Assembly: GCA_905221605.1 (NCBI GenBank)
Contig: CAJNDS010001011.1
Coordinates: forward strand, 1 to 41,955
Reading direction: 5' to 3'
Source: Symbiodinium natans
Lineage: Eukaryota; Sar; Dinophyceae; Suessiales; Symbiodiniaceae
Length of the DNA stretch: 41,955 bases
Made by a program: the position numbers and the translations under genes. The notes under the pieces were generated by a model that was not told where the DNA came from, did not search any database, and worked only from the letters and a program-made list of their open reading frames with translations. Below, piece after piece: positions 1 through 10,800 of the stretch (positions are counted from its first letter, which is position 1; each line of letters begins with the position of its first letter).

Positions 1-1057
1 TCAGCACCTTGTACATCAAGTCCTCCAAGTTGAAAATGGAGAAATTCACTCCCCTTATCAACAGCCGCTCGCTCACCTCAGGGCCCAGGCGCTGCGTAAC
101 CTCCCTTACCCTTTGTGCTCGAAGTTCTCTATCCAGCTCCATCGGCCCCATACTGCTCGCTCTGCGTTCTATCGCTATTTCCGTAGCCCTCCTCCACTGT
201 TCCCTCCTCACGTCAGGGTTCGCTCTCCAGAAACCCATTCCCTCAACCCTGTAGTCTCTGGCAATCGCTTGAATCTCCTCACGCCATTGTGGTGACTCCC
301 TCAAACTCGCGGCTGCCATTCTCAATCTTCTCCTAGCATCGGGTTCCACGCTATCCTCCATCAGCTCAGGTGCCTGTGGTCTTTCTAGACATCTATCCAG
401 ATTCCATTCCGGAAGAACTCCGCTTTCGTCAGTGGCGATCTTTCCCAACGTCATAATAACATCCATGAAGTCCAGTTTCGCCTCCGGTTTGTCCACGACC
501 ACTATTCCTGCGGCGACCATAAGCTCGTGTGGCTCGAAAAGGTCTATCTCTTCCCATGGCATCCCCTCCGCTGCTAGTCTCTCGGTCAGCCGTGCAACTA
601 TCCTCCTCGGATCGTATTCAGGTAGATATGAATTCTGCACGATCGCCGCCAACACCACCGATGGTGGCCTGCCCTTTACCAAGGTACTATACTTTCCCAC
701 TTGTCCCAGCTCCTTTTCGCAGACCGGGCACACAGCACCTTCGCACGGAAATGCCTCGCCATTGCTATCTACCCCCGTATATCCCAACCACCAAGCAAAG
801 CACGCATGACAATGGTATCCCCAGCATATCCTTCTAAGCCACTCGACCGGCTCGCTGAAACTATGTATTCCCGACCCTCTCGTGTTGCTCTCCTCTATCG
901 GGTTCTCCCGGGTGACCCGCTCATGCACCTCGTCCGTCATCTTTTTCACGAGCTCGTCCCTCTCCGCCCTCGCTTCGTCCAACCACGGGAATGGGAAGTT
1001 GTGCTTCTGGTTCCATACATCCTCCACGACTCGCCTATAAATCTCCGGGTTCTGTCG
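1..1057 (-). CDS. Partial frame with a zinc-cluster motif, last part of the retroelement polyprotein in the window (runs off the left edge)
   Basis: This open minus-strand frame has no stop down to base 1 and overlaps the end of the 543-aa frame. Around 770-850 it has a Cys/His cluster (CWGYHCHACF, then CEGAVCPVCEKEL about 20 residues later), the spacing of a RING-like or zinc-ribbon fold. The rest is charged and probably helical (for example EREVTQRLGPEV-type stretches near 60-120) and matches nothing I recognise. It is in the frame that results if one copy of the 11-bp duplication at 1058-1079 is ignored, so it is the direct continuation of the preceding frame and not a separate gene. GATAG occurs in it as densely as in the rest of the element. 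Confidence 0.6.
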
Positions 1058-2577
1058 TGCCACATGAGTGCCACATGACTATCCTCTTCCCTGTCAGCTA
1101 TCGTATCAACACCGTGTCCAAACAACTCCGAGAACCCTTGACCTCTCTCGTTCTCACTATCTGGCTCCATCGCCTCATGAGCTTCCACGCCCTCCATCTT
1201 GCTATCCATCTCCGGACTCTCGGGCTCGTTCATCTCTCCCCCCGCATCTATCTGCATTGTGGCGTCCTTTGCTTCCCTCGCGTTCACCCCGTGCTCTTCA
1301 GCCTCGGCCACCGAGTCGAGCGGTTCAGGTCTTATCCCTGTTGCGCTCCTCCTGCCCTTGAGTGCCTCCTTGAGCGCATCCTCCTTGATTTCTTCTATCC
1401 ACCGATAATAGTCTGCCGGATAGCCTTGGCCCATGCTCTCTATCCTTCTCATCGAACTGATGATCTCCTCGAACAGCGTGCAGTCGTTCCCTATCATCTC
1501 CACAATATCAGTCTCATGCTTAACCAGCATCAGGTTCTGCGCTATCCACCATGCCATGGTGTTGGCCCATTCCCTCGGGAATTTCATGTCTTCAAGAATC
1601 ATCGTCCTGACGAATTTGGCCAGCCATATTCTCACCACGTAATTCGAAAACTCGATTTTATTCAGGGGAGTAGTGCCCCCCGTCTCGGATCCAAATCCTT
1701 GCTTTGTCACCTCCTCCACCATGTCCGCAACGTCCATGCTATCCGGATAGCCCCCGGTACCGGCTTCCATCCTCGTCATCACGCGATCTATCAAATGCTC
1801 CCCGGCCCTCTGGACAACCTCGAACAACTTCGTCTCCCACAGCATCTCGAGCTCTTCATAACCTAGGGAAAGTGTCTCTGGTTCTATCATTACGTTGTAT
1901 ATAGTCCACCGCATCTCCACCTCTATCTCATCCGCGTCGTTGGATGTAGGTTTTACTCTAGGCTCACTCGGCGGCGGTGAAATCGATGGAGGCTTGTGTC
2001 CAGGCCGGCCTAGTCTGCCTCCGTCAGCTCTCAGCTCTGGCACGGTCCCCAATATTCCATTCATGCCCATCCACACCCGATAGAATTGCTCTACCCACTT
2101 CCTCATGCCTCCGACGTTGCTCTCAACGTTCAATATCCTGCTTCTCATCAAAGTTCCCAAAGCTATCCCGGTGTATGACGGTTCGGCGCCAGGCCTCGTT
2201 CCCGACAGCACCTGCGAGTCATATATTCCCGCCATTACAATGTCGTACACTTCTTTGGGTGTGATCTCATCGGTAACCTCCCTCGGGCACGTCGCTCTAA
2301 TCATCCTGCGTATTACCTGTACCACTATCGTTGTCCATGCCATCGGTGGGGCTCCATAACAGCGAATCCAGTGCTGCATTTCTATCAAATGCCCCTCCCC
2401 TAGCACCTGTCCTGCCCTCGTATTCCTCGACCATGGGGCCTCTATCACAGGCGATCCCTCTTCTTCCATCCTCAATCTCAATATCCCCCCACTCTCTCCA
2501 GTACCCACGCATTCCACTCGATCCAGTTCTGTCCCGTCGGCAACCACTCCCACCGTGCCTCCAGATCCTATCACCAT
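946..2577 (-). CDS. Unknown retroelement frame, 543 aa, ends prematurely after a tandem duplication
   Basis: The frame is open further upstream to about 2690, with convincing coding sequence such as KTLSDLKSEQEYSDRETQQ before the first ATG. It therefore continues the 679-aa frame through a frameshift and probably has no start of its own. A helical region includes MQHWIRCYGAPPMAWTTIVVQ, followed by a Pro-rich linker (PPSISPPPSEP, about residues 200-210), a second helical block, and an acidic tail. I recognise no domain. The last 35 or so residues are out-of-frame readthrough after the 11-bp duplication. It lies downstream of the RT, where copia elements normally have only the 3' LTR. Confidence 0.6.
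   Translation of the reverse strand: MVIGSGGTVGVVADGTELDRVECVGTGESGGILRLRMEEEGSPVIEAPWSRNTRAGQVLGEGHLIEMQHWIRCYGAPPMAWTTIVVQVIRRMIRATCPREVTDEITPKEVYDIVMAGIYDSQVLSGTRPGAEPSYTGIALGTLMRSRILNVESNVGGMRKWVEQFYRVWMGMNGILGTVPELRADGGRLGRPGHKPPSISPPPSEPRVKPTSNDADEIEVEMRWTIYNVMIEPETLSLGYEELEMLWETKLFEVVQRAGEHLIDRVMTRMEAGTGGYPDSMDVADMVEEVTKQGFGSETGGTTPLNKIEFSNYVVRIWLAKFVRTMILEDMKFPREWANTMAWWIAQNLMLVKHETDIVEMIGNDCTLFEEIISSMRRIESMGQGYPADYYRWIEEIKEDALKEALKGRRSATGIRPEPLDSVAEAEEHGVNAREAKDATMQIDAGGEMNEPESPEMDSKMEGVEAHEAMEPDSENERGQGFSELFGHGVDTIADREEDSHVALMWHDRTRRFIGESWRMYGTRSTTSHSRGWTKRGRRGTSS
1058..1079. repeat. 11-bp exact tandem duplication GTGCCACATGA x2
   Basis: Two adjacent identical copies of GTGCCACATGA lie inside the coding frame. 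Eleven is not a multiple of three, and the reading frame before the repeat continues in a different open frame after it. Ignoring one copy puts both in the same frame. This is the simplest cause of the stop at 946-948. Confidence 0.85.
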
Positions 2578-2657
2578 CGGTCCTTCGCCACTGTCTCCGC
2601 TTCTCGTTGCCTGCTGCGTCTCTCTATCCGAATATTCCTGCTCGGACTTGAGGTCGC

Positions 2658-4697
2658 TCAGGGTCTTGATGTTGCTACCCGTCCCAGCACCACCCTTCCA
2701 TCTGGGAGCCTGCTCTTCTCGTCTCTTGCTTGTTTCTCTTGTCGTTGGTTCGCGAGCTCCTGAGCACTCTCGAGCAGCTCCTTCCTCTTCATCGCCTCCC
2801 GGTTTTCTTTCTTCGCCTTCTTTTGTTCTGACCGACTCCTCACGGTGGCGAAACCCTCGTCACTGCCTTCCTTGAACTCCTCAGTCGTTGATGCGTCTCC
2901 CTCTCGAGCAGATTGGTTCTCCGGTCTATCCTCACCCATAGCATCATCCTCTTCTCCATCCGACTCTGCATCGTCCTCCATCATCTCTGCGTCATCTGCC
3001 ATCGCCTTCAGCTGCCCGATAGCTTCCATAGCCCTTAGAGCTTGGTATTCGGGGTCCTTCATGTGGAAGCCGGCCGCCGTGTAAATGATCACTTTCATCC
3101 GGTGCCAAGAACCCCTATCTCCGGCTGACACACAGTGAGCTTCGGACTTACCACACATTGTCTTCCACACCGACTCATCTATCCTGGCAGCCATCTCCGC
3201 ATACACCCCTTGTCTATCCGATGTCCTAAGGCTCTCCGTGACTCCCGTGATCTTTGTCTCTGGCACAATCACTTTCGTTTTCAGTGACCGGTCTGCCTTC
3301 GCCACTTCTATCCAGCGTCTGAGCCAGACTCCAACCTCTCCAATGCTATCCCTGCTCTCCTCGCCGATCACCTCCCTAATAGCTGAAGTTTCTCTATCAT
3401 ATAACTCCATGTCTCGCGGGGTCGGCCACATCATTCCGAACATCGAGATGAACAGGATCTGCGCCCAGAAGCCGAACGTTCGCCCGGCACTGATGTACAA
3501 CATTCCCGCGTCCACCCCTATTCGAGGAAACGCCGTACGCATAACGTTCCAAGGCAGAGTGATGATTCCAGACTTCTTCATCAGTTTATCCATGGCTTCT
3601 CCAGCCCTTATCAGCTCCTTGGCCTCCTCCCTGACTCTGTAGTTAGTGGGGAATCCATTCTCTTCGAAATTTCCGGGCCCTACCCAGAGCACATTGGCAT
3701 TGGCTTTCCTGATCGTCTCCCTCGTCTCCCTCGCCACCTTGGTTTTAGTGTCATCGTCTGTAGCCTCGAACCGTCTCACCTCTTCTATTGCTCGGCGAGC
3801 ATTCCCTGCTGCCATTCCAGCTGGGGCCAATACCACAATAATGTTCGTCACTTGATTCCCTCCCATGCCCTTCGAGACGCATTCCTTGCACACTTCCTGA
3901 ACCTTCTTGTACGCACCCTGGTAGGTCATCTCCTGCGTTCCTGTCAGTTTGTGTGTAATGAACGACATACTCTCCGCGGCCTTTCCATAGCCACCGTGCG
4001 CCTTCAATAGCAATCCTATCCACTCTCGGATTTCCCCTGGTGACGCCGGATTCTTCTTATTCGAGACGCCCTCTATCCCCTCAGGTATGATGATGTGCAC
4101 GTAGGTCTTCTGATCCGCACTACATCGGAGCTGAAGTGGCGGCTTCATTCCCTCCGCCCACCATGTCACCAGCTCAGCCGCCTTGCGCTCATGGAATGCA
4201 GTAGCTATGTCAAACATCCACTCGTAGGTCTCTACCGCGGACTCAAGCTCGCTCGAAAGCGCTGGCTCCATCATTCTCCCTCCAACTCCGCCCATTCCTA
4301 TGCCAATGATAGCCGCCCAGGCCTGAGCCTCGAACGCCCAGCTCTGGTCGACGTCCTCCGGTCTGTTCCACCCATATTTCCTGGGTGCCTTTTCTATCCC
4401 CAACACTATGCTCCCCACGTCCGCCATTTCCAAAACCTTGCCCATGTGGTGCGTGGCCTCATTCGCCTTCTCCATGACTTTCTCCTCTATCCCGCTGCTC
4501 TCCACACACCGTCTGTAAATGGCTGGTCCCACAAAACTCCTCCACGGCATCTTCACGACGGCGCTATCGTGTCCCGTGGCCATTGGGGCCTCTATCCCCA
4601 TATACTCCAATAAACGTATCACATTGGCCCATTCACTATCCACCGGGTAGTAGTCCTTGTCTCGATCAGGCCCGGACACGCCCCCACTGCTAGGCAA
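2658..4697 (-). CDS. Unknown retroelement frame, about 679 aa
   Basis: The only initiation triplet at its beginning is TTG; the first ATG is about 33 codons in (MGIEAPMATG). The frame is open about 11 codons further upstream and overlaps the end of the 759-aa frame, so it is probably entered by frameshift rather than initiated. The N-terminal two thirds are hydrophobic and helical (IIGIGMGGVGGRMMEPALS, FWAQILFISMFGMMW). The C-terminus is very acidic (DDAEMMEDDAESDGEEDD near residue 560) and then basic and Gln-rich, typical of a disordered tail. At its stop the coding potential passes straight into the next frame. No family is recognised. Confidence 0.6.
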   Translation of the reverse strand: MPSSGGVSGPDRDKDYYPVDSEWANVIRLLEYMGIEAPMATGHDSAVVKMPWRSFVGPAIYRRCVESSGIEEKVMEKANEATHHMGKVLEMADVGSIVLGIEKAPRKYGWNRPEDVDQSWAFEAQAWAAIIGIGMGGVGGRMMEPALSSELESAVETYEWMFDIATAFHERKAAELVTWWAEGMKPPLQLRCSADQKTYVHIIIPEGIEGVSNKKNPASPGEIREWIGLLLKAHGGYGKAAESMSFITHKLTGTQEMTYQGAYKKVQEVCKECVSKGMGGNQVTNIIVVLAPAGMAAGNARRAIEEVRRFEATDDDTKTKVARETRETIRKANANVLWVGPGNFEENGFPTNYRVREEAKELIRAGEAMDKLMKKSGIITLPWNVMRTAFPRIGVDAGMLYISAGRTFGFWAQILFISMFGMMWPTPRDMELYDRETSAIREVIGEESRDSIGEVGVWLRRWIEVAKADRSLKTKVIVPETKITGVTESLRTSDRQGVYAEMAARIDESVWKTMCGKSEAHCVSAGDRGSWHRMKVIIYTAAGFHMKDPEYQALRAMEAIGQLKAMADDAEMMEDDAESDGEEDDAMGEDRPENQSAREGDASTTEEFKEGSDEGFATVRSRSEQKKAKKENREAMKRKELLESAQELANQRQEKQARDEKSRLPDGRVVLGRVATSRP

Positions 4698-6969
4698 CTC
4701 CGCTATCCATCCCCTTCCATCCCCTCATGAGCTCTATCAAACCACTTCTTGAGCCAGTCGGCTGTTCGACGACCTTCGTGACATCTTCGTCACCTTCCCG
4801 ATGCAGGAACTCACGTTCCATCTTCCAATCCACAGGGCGCTCAGGAAGAGGTCCTCGGACTGGGCCTATGATTGCGTGCTTTTTCAGGTGATAGCGCCAA
4901 TACAGCCTCTCAACCCCTTGTGGATGCTTCTCCATCAGTGCCGACATCTCACTCATGAGATGGCTATTCGCTCCTAAACCCGGGTGCTTCGGCCTACAGA
5001 TAAGTGCTTGCCCGATGATCTTCGTGGCCCTCATAAAGCAGAACAATACCCCGTCTATCTCCACTCTATCCACATCCAGTCGGATCTGCCCGTCAGGCAC
5101 CGACGATCTCCTTGTCCCCACATCCATCTTGACATTCTTGCCTATCCTTCTGAAGCCGGCCAGTACTCTTACTATCCATCCATTCCCTAACGAATGCCAT
5201 GTAGAGTATGATGCTGTACCACAGATGCTCCGTCCAAACCAGCATCCCGCAGAGTCATGCACACTGGGAGCGCCGGTCGTCCACGTGACCAGCGGATGGC
5301 TTCGATCTATCCCACCAGATGCTATCATCGACCACAACGCCTCTAGAGACGTTCCGTGGAAAATCCACCCGGGCACATTGAATTCCTCATTCCCGACCGA
5401 CATCTCCTGATTCAGCTTTTCTGCTCCGGCGTATTCGGCCTTCGTGGGTACCCACATACATCGCGACTCCGTGAAATGTTCTTTCACATCCTTAATCCCC
5501 CCGTCTGCCTGGACCTCCGGAAATGTGGTCACTTCTTCGGCCAGGGACCAGTGCAACAGGTGTAGAACTGACGCCGGTCCCCCTATTTGCCATGACAGTG
5601 TATCCAGATACTCCTTCATCTGCCCATTTGCTGCATTCGCCATAACTCCGTATCCTTTTTCTCCCCCCTCGCTTCTCCGGAATTCCTCCATCACGTCTCT
5701 TCCTCTCTTCAAGTATTGGCTTTCGTAGGCCCCCATAATCTCGTCTGCCATGCCTATCACCTTGATCTTGGGCTGCGCCTCCGTCCATATCTTCAGCTTC
5801 TCCTCGCTCGACTTATGGCTGACCGCTATCCGCTCTGCAACCTGAGACGGTGGAATTGCATACTTCAATGGTCGCACGGCCAACCACGTCATCATGCCTT
5901 TGATCGCATCATCGAACGGGCTCTTCTCTGTGTCGTCCATGTGGATCTCCGCCCAATCTAGGGTCTTTCTGCTGATCCCTCCCCAGCTAGCCCTGAACGG
6001 GTCCTTACTTCCGTTCGTGACGTCATACACCCCTCCCACAGAGATGGCTATCGGTGCCACACCAGCTATCATCCTCTCATATGATCTCCCCTTCTGGAAG
6101 GATTTCTCTGTCTCATCAGTCGCGCCGAGGAATTTAGGGGCCCATGGCGTATCAACGTCTCCTCCCGTGCCCGCTGTGGGCATGGCACATCCCGGCACGT
6201 CCATCCCTCTGGCCAATCGCACCCCTATCAAGTCGTTCAGCTTCTCCTTCGACAGGTTCCCGGCATCAGGACTCGCCTGGGGTGGCGGCTTCGTCGCCCC
6301 TCCATGCGACCTTGGCCTATCCCAGTTCGCTATCACCCTCTCCAGGTAGTCCGTGGCATCCGTCACAGTCGCAGCTATCAGAGGGATCTTCTCCTTTATC
6401 CATGCTTCAGGATTCCGCCTTGTACACCGTAGTACCTCCCAGAGATACATAATCTTGTGTACTCGCATTCTATCCACATCGTATCCCACGGCTGAACGCT
6501 TACCTCCTTTCTTCGCCGTCTTGGCCTGGGCCTCTTCCGCTCGCATACCAGCTATCCCACTGCTCATCCATTTCTTAAAGTCTGCATCGTCCTTGAATGG
6601 GCTGGGGATAGCCCGTCTAGCCCATACCTCCTGCATCTCTAGATTTCCCTCCAACATCCAGTGTATTCTAGCCTGTTCTCGTTCCTTGGCTCCGACTGGC
6701 AGATACGAGTACGTCGTCACCCCTGGCACTCCATCCTCCGTCTCGGCCTTGAGGTACCTATCCGCGTCGGAAAACACCTTCTCCAGGAAGTCTATCATGG
6801 CCTGTGCTCGATCACATCGTTCCCTCTCTCCTGCATCCCTGGTCTGATGTTCTGGGCGTTGCCATCGTACCCCTACTGTCCTCGAAGACGAAGCTGTCCC
6901 AGGATTTTCACTGCGTCCGATATCTCTATCCCGCTCACTCAGCGACACCGATCCGAACATCTCTCCCAT
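4690..6969 (-). CDS. Unknown retroelement frame, about 759 aa, with a possible ADP-ribosyltransferase-like HGT motif
   Basis: It starts at or near an ATG that overlaps the end of the 297-aa RT frame by 35 bp. The protein is mixed alpha/beta. Near residue 535 it reads GWIFHGTSLEALWSMIASGG, which resembles the H-G-T strand-helix start of PARP/ART-type ADP-ribosyltransferases; about 30-40 residues on comes WFGRSICGTASYSTWH, where a second ART segment with a Tyr would be expected. I could not place the third catalytic residue, so this is a weak resemblance. A Lys-rich stretch (AKTAKKGGKR, about residue 155) may be a linker. There is no RNase H DAD or STSG-type motif, although this is where copia RNase H normally sits. 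Confidence 0.55.
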   Translation of the reverse strand: MGEMFGSVSLSERDRDIGRSENPGTASSSRTVGVRWQRPEHQTRDAGERERCDRAQAMIDFLEKVFSDADRYLKAETEDGVPGVTTYSYLPVGAKEREQARIHWMLEGNLEMQEVWARRAIPSPFKDDADFKKWMSSGIAGMRAEEAQAKTAKKGGKRSAVGYDVDRMRVHKIMYLWEVLRCTRRNPEAWIKEKIPLIAATVTDATDYLERVIANWDRPRSHGGATKPPPQASPDAGNLSKEKLNDLIGVRLARGMDVPGCAMPTAGTGGDVDTPWAPKFLGATDETEKSFQKGRSYERMIAGVAPIAISVGGVYDVTNGSKDPFRASWGGISRKTLDWAEIHMDDTEKSPFDDAIKGMMTWLAVRPLKYAIPPSQVAERIAVSHKSSEEKLKIWTEAQPKIKVIGMADEIMGAYESQYLKRGRDVMEEFRRSEGGEKGYGVMANAANGQMKEYLDTLSWQIGGPASVLHLLHWSLAEEVTTFPEVQADGGIKDVKEHFTESRCMWVPTKAEYAGAEKLNQEMSVGNEEFNVPGWIFHGTSLEALWSMIASGGIDRSHPLVTWTTGAPSVHDSAGCWFGRSICGTASYSTWHSLGNGWIVRVLAGFRRIGKNVKMDVGTRRSSVPDGQIRLDVDRVEIDGVLFCFMRATKIIGQALICRPKHPGLGANSHLMSEMSALMEKHPQGVERLYWRYHLKKHAIIGPVRGPLPERPVDWKMEREFLHREGDEDVTKVVEQPTGSRSGLIELMRGWKGMDSGVA

Positions 6970-7828
6970 GGCTCCACGCTATGCAGGTCACCCATCCGTA
7001 GAGGCTCGTAGTGGTCGTCTCGTTGATGTATGAGATCAGTCTATGCATTCTCTTGTCACAGAGATGTGTCCAGGTCGTCAGCCTCGACGCCAGAACCTGT
7101 ACTGGTCGCAGAAGGTCATACCTTCCGACTCTGGCCCCATACAAGATCTTCATGAGTACCGCAGGGGCGTGCTCTTTCAACACTCCCGGCCCCTCATCCG
7201 GCAGCTCGTACTTGGCTATCCCCATAATTTCGTTCACCTTGTCGTCTACTGGGTTTTCGTCGAACTCTGGGCGGCTCTCGTCGAGATATGGGGTCTTAGC
7301 TTTATCTAGTGGCTTAGGATATGCCGTCGAGCACAACTCTTGATATCTATCCACACACTGCTTCATGAAATCGGTAACATCGTATCGAAGAATCCTGATT
7401 TCATCTGGACTATCTTCCTTCGCCTCGGCCTTCCCCACGAAGTTAGGCGGTTCCTTCTTGGGCTCGATGATCTTCGTCCACTCGTGTCTCGGCTCAAACG
7501 GCGACCGAAAAGGTATCGCGCTAGCCGTGTGCAAGCATCCCAAGTACCTACCCATACTTCGTGGCTCTTCGAGCTTGATTCTCTTCGCCAGCTTCTCCCA
7601 TCCTATCGCTAAGTTCTCTTTGGGCCCCGCAAGCTTGAAGTCGTCGACGTAGATCACCAGCATCAGCTTCAGCTCCTTATGGAAGAACACACTAGGCCAA
7701 TCCGAGAGGAATTCAAAGCCGACCTCAGTCACGGCCTTTCGCAGTGCTTTTCCCAGAACCCCCCGGCATCCGGATGCCCGTATAAAGCTAGTCTCAGTGG
7801 CACCACGGGGTCGTCTATGCCCTCCCAT
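6935..7828 (-). CDS. Ty1/copia reverse transcriptase, catalytic YVDD part and thumb/connection
   Basis: The frame contains LMLVIYVDDFKLAGP (about residues 55-70), the two-Asp catalytic box of the RVT_2 (copia) family. The connection region follows (ILYGARVGRYDLLRPVQVLASRLTTWT, then HRLISYINETTTTSLYGWV). The upstream half of the same RT domain is in the 2,912-aa Pol frame, so this is not an independent gene. The frames meet near 7737-7740, where an A run (GAAAGG on the coding strand) is one base short of keeping frame. The first 30 or so residues of the nominal ORF are therefore out-of-frame. The role is cDNA synthesis from the element's RNA. The normal RNase H extension is not recognisable after the last motif. 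Confidence 0.85.
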   Translation of the reverse strand: MGGHRRPRGATETSFIRASGCRGVLGKALRKAVTEVGFEFLSDWPSVFFHKELKLMLVIYVDDFKLAGPKENLAIGWEKLAKRIKLEEPRSMGRYLGCLHTASAIPFRSPFEPRHEWTKIIEPKKEPPNFVGKAEAKEDSPDEIRILRYDVTDFMKQCVDRYQELCSTAYPKPLDKAKTPYLDESRPEFDENPVDDKVNEIMGIAKYELPDEGPGVLKEHAPAVLMKILYGARVGRYDLLRPVQVLASRLTTWTHLCDKRMHRLISYINETTTTSLYGWVTCIAWSHGRDVRIGVAE

Positions 7829-10800
7829 TCATCTGGCCACCTATCCCTCGGGATCCGTATCCATGTTTTAGGCCCCCCCAACAGCGCCTGCGTGTATGCC
7901 GACTCACCGTCCGACATCTCGATGTCGTGTCCTGGCAGCATCCCATAGGCATCCGCCATCTTGCCTGCCTCAAGTGTCGCGGGGCATGATGTGATTTCTT
8001 GAAAGATGGCCCACTTTCCCTCCTGGTCTTTGACATGACATCCCTCAAACACAACTCTCCCCTTATACTTCCTAAGAGGATCGTCTTCAGCAAGCTCCCA
8101 GTTCTTTTCCACACAAATGTCGAAGATACGACCTACATGAGCTATTTCCCCTCTATCCATTGCCTCCCGTTGAACGTCCTTCCACGAACGCACCTCCTCC
8201 ATTATCCAGACCACTTGATCCATCAGCTTTTTCCATTCCTTATCAAGCGCTGCCCGAGCCTTGGGGTTGATCGCCCTCTCAGCTTTCGTCACGGGTCTAG
8301 CGACAAGTCCGAACACTTCCTCGATGTCTTCCTCTTCGTCCTCTATGATTGTGGCCATCAGTGGCTCACATTCTCCTACTGTCTCGTCGATGCTATCACA
8401 CACTTCATTTTCCGCAACCTCTTCCCAACTATCCTCTTGATCTGCATCCACCTGTATAGCAGGGACTGCGACTATTCCATCGCCATACTCCTCGTCTTCA
8501 GTCTGATAACCCTGCCGGATCAAATTATCAACGGGCGTAGTATGCTTGTTCATGAAGCATGCGAAGCATAGCGTCATCGACGTGAGTATCAAACTAGGTA
8601 CCTTGGCTCTTCCCTCCAGCAGTCGTCGACATTCTCGGCATCTGTATGCCCTATCCGAGACATGCTTGACGCCGATTCGCCGCCTATCCTCATCTCTATT
8701 CCTCCCTGCTCTCAGTCCATGACCCGCACCTTCCCTGTCTCTTTCCCTCGCACGGGCCTCTCTTGCCCAGATTGCTTTCTTGCTCTCCCGATGTGCCCTA
8801 CGATGTCTCACTTCCTTCACGTTCTCAGGCATCATGCACCCGCGCATCCTCGGTCGCAGACATACTCCCTTAGCGAACTCCATTCTCATGATTGGCCCCC
8901 CTCTTCCTCCAAACGTGATGGGAAAGCTATTCCTATTCTGTATAGCCACCAGGATTTCTCGCTCAGGTGATACCTCGTATCCTATGACGTCGCACATAGT
9001 TTCCGCCACAAGTTGTCCAAGCGCAGACACTCTCACACTTGTGCCAGGATCTTCCGGATATGCTATCCCAGTACGAACCCAGGTGTATCCTATCAACGGA
9101 ACATGGATGTCGTCCTTTAGTTCAAGGACCAGTGCATTCCTCTCTGCCTCCCACATGACTATGTCGCATTCGCCCTTCTCCATAGTCTCGAGGTTGATGG
9201 TTTCAGCGTGCCCGGCCCTGAAGAATGCCTCATCCACAGGTTCCCGTTCCTCCTCCAAGTCCGACAGCGTCCATCCTTCTGAATCAAACACATCGCTCTG
9301 GTCGTCAAATCCGGAGCTTTCCTCTCTATCTTGGTCGTGGCGTCGGTCTGTGTCGCTGCTCTCCCTCTCCCCGGTCAGCACTACTATCCATCCGTTGCAG
9401 TTCATGTCTCCCACCTCGAGCTCTTCTCCAGGGTAAGCTACCGCGGCCCCTCCGGTGCTATGTCTGGTGCGGCGACTGTTTGGCTTCATCATCATAACCT
9501 TGCCTATGTCGTCGCCGTCGACCAGGATCACGCGCAGGTCCTGTATGTGTCTCGCCCGGGGTCCGAAGACCTCCCCCATTGCCTCTCGGCCTGGATTATT
9601 CATAACTATGCATCTTTTCCATCTGGGCTCCTCACGACTGATGTACGGTGCCCCATCCTCGGCAGCCGCAGCAGCATAGTTCCTCACCAGCGTCTGATCT
9701 TCTCTATCCGTAGCATCGTCGACGTGCTCGTCGTCTCCCTCCATGTCTATCACCCAATACGAGTTTCCTCCGTTCATTCTTCTCTTGGCTATCTTCAGCA
9801 GCTTCTCTAGTGATCCCCCAGTCTCGTCACCTCTAATCGTTCCCTTTTCCAGCTGTGCCAAGGAGTCCACGTCCAGTGTCACCATACCACTGCTATATCC
9901 GAGATATTCTCCCTCGTGTTCTTCACATGCCATCGACACCGAGTCACCCTCTTCCTCGCCGCAGATGTTTACCACGTCCTCTATCACCTTGATCATTTCG
10001 CGTATCGCTTTACGCTCCTGCTCTCGTTGTACGTCCATTTTCGTGTCCGATATCCTCACCATGTGCGACATTAACTCATGATCCCTTGGCATATGATCGC
10101 ATGTTAACATGTCCGCCGCGATCGCATTCATCATACATGGTGTGACCATTCCTATGTAACACGACGCGTCCACCCCGTCATTCATACCCAGCATGCATCC
10201 ATCACTCCGTACTATCCACATGTCCCAGGCAAGCGCCATTCGAACAATGGTCTCGTCGGCCAATCGACTTTTGCCGCCTATCCAGATGGTCGTAGCCACT
10301 ATTCCTCTGCTGTTGGCGTCGGTGATAACCTTTTCTATATTACCAAACACTCTATCTCGAGCTTCTCGCGTACTATCTAGACCTTCCTCACGTCTCCAAC
10401 CGGATGCCTTTCGATCAACTTCTACACTCATGCCCTCGCTAGACGCATCGATAGCGATGACCACATCCGTCACACCCTCTCCTATCACACATCCTTCCCC
10501 CGATATCCAAGATATGTTCTCACCTCCGTTATCCCCTATTTCTTCTATTCCGACCCCCATGACCTGCACTTTAGGCTGCTCGCCCAACTCCCTCATTATT
10601 TCCCCAATGATGTTGTCGGACGGCGTTCGCGCTATTCCAGCTGTGCTGCACAATTGATTGATGGTTTTCGCAATCTCCTCAGTATCTCCCATCCTGGATG
10701 CCGGTGCGGCAGGTTCTGCTGGTTCTCCTCTATCCCTGATTCGTCGGTCTTCTCCTCCGTCGGGGATGTACCAGAACTCCGTGATGATGTCCCTGGGCAC

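Noticed and set aside
991-1866. Plus-strand ORFs opposite Pol, Gag and the other retroelement frames (for example 991-1866, 4955-5410, 19126-20016)
   Set aside because: They have no domain sense and are antisense shadows of frames with recognisable motifs or strong coding continuity.
6700-7000. RNase H domain of the copia element
   Set aside because: No DAD, STSG or HST-like motif appears in any frame after the RT connection region; either lost or too diverged to see.
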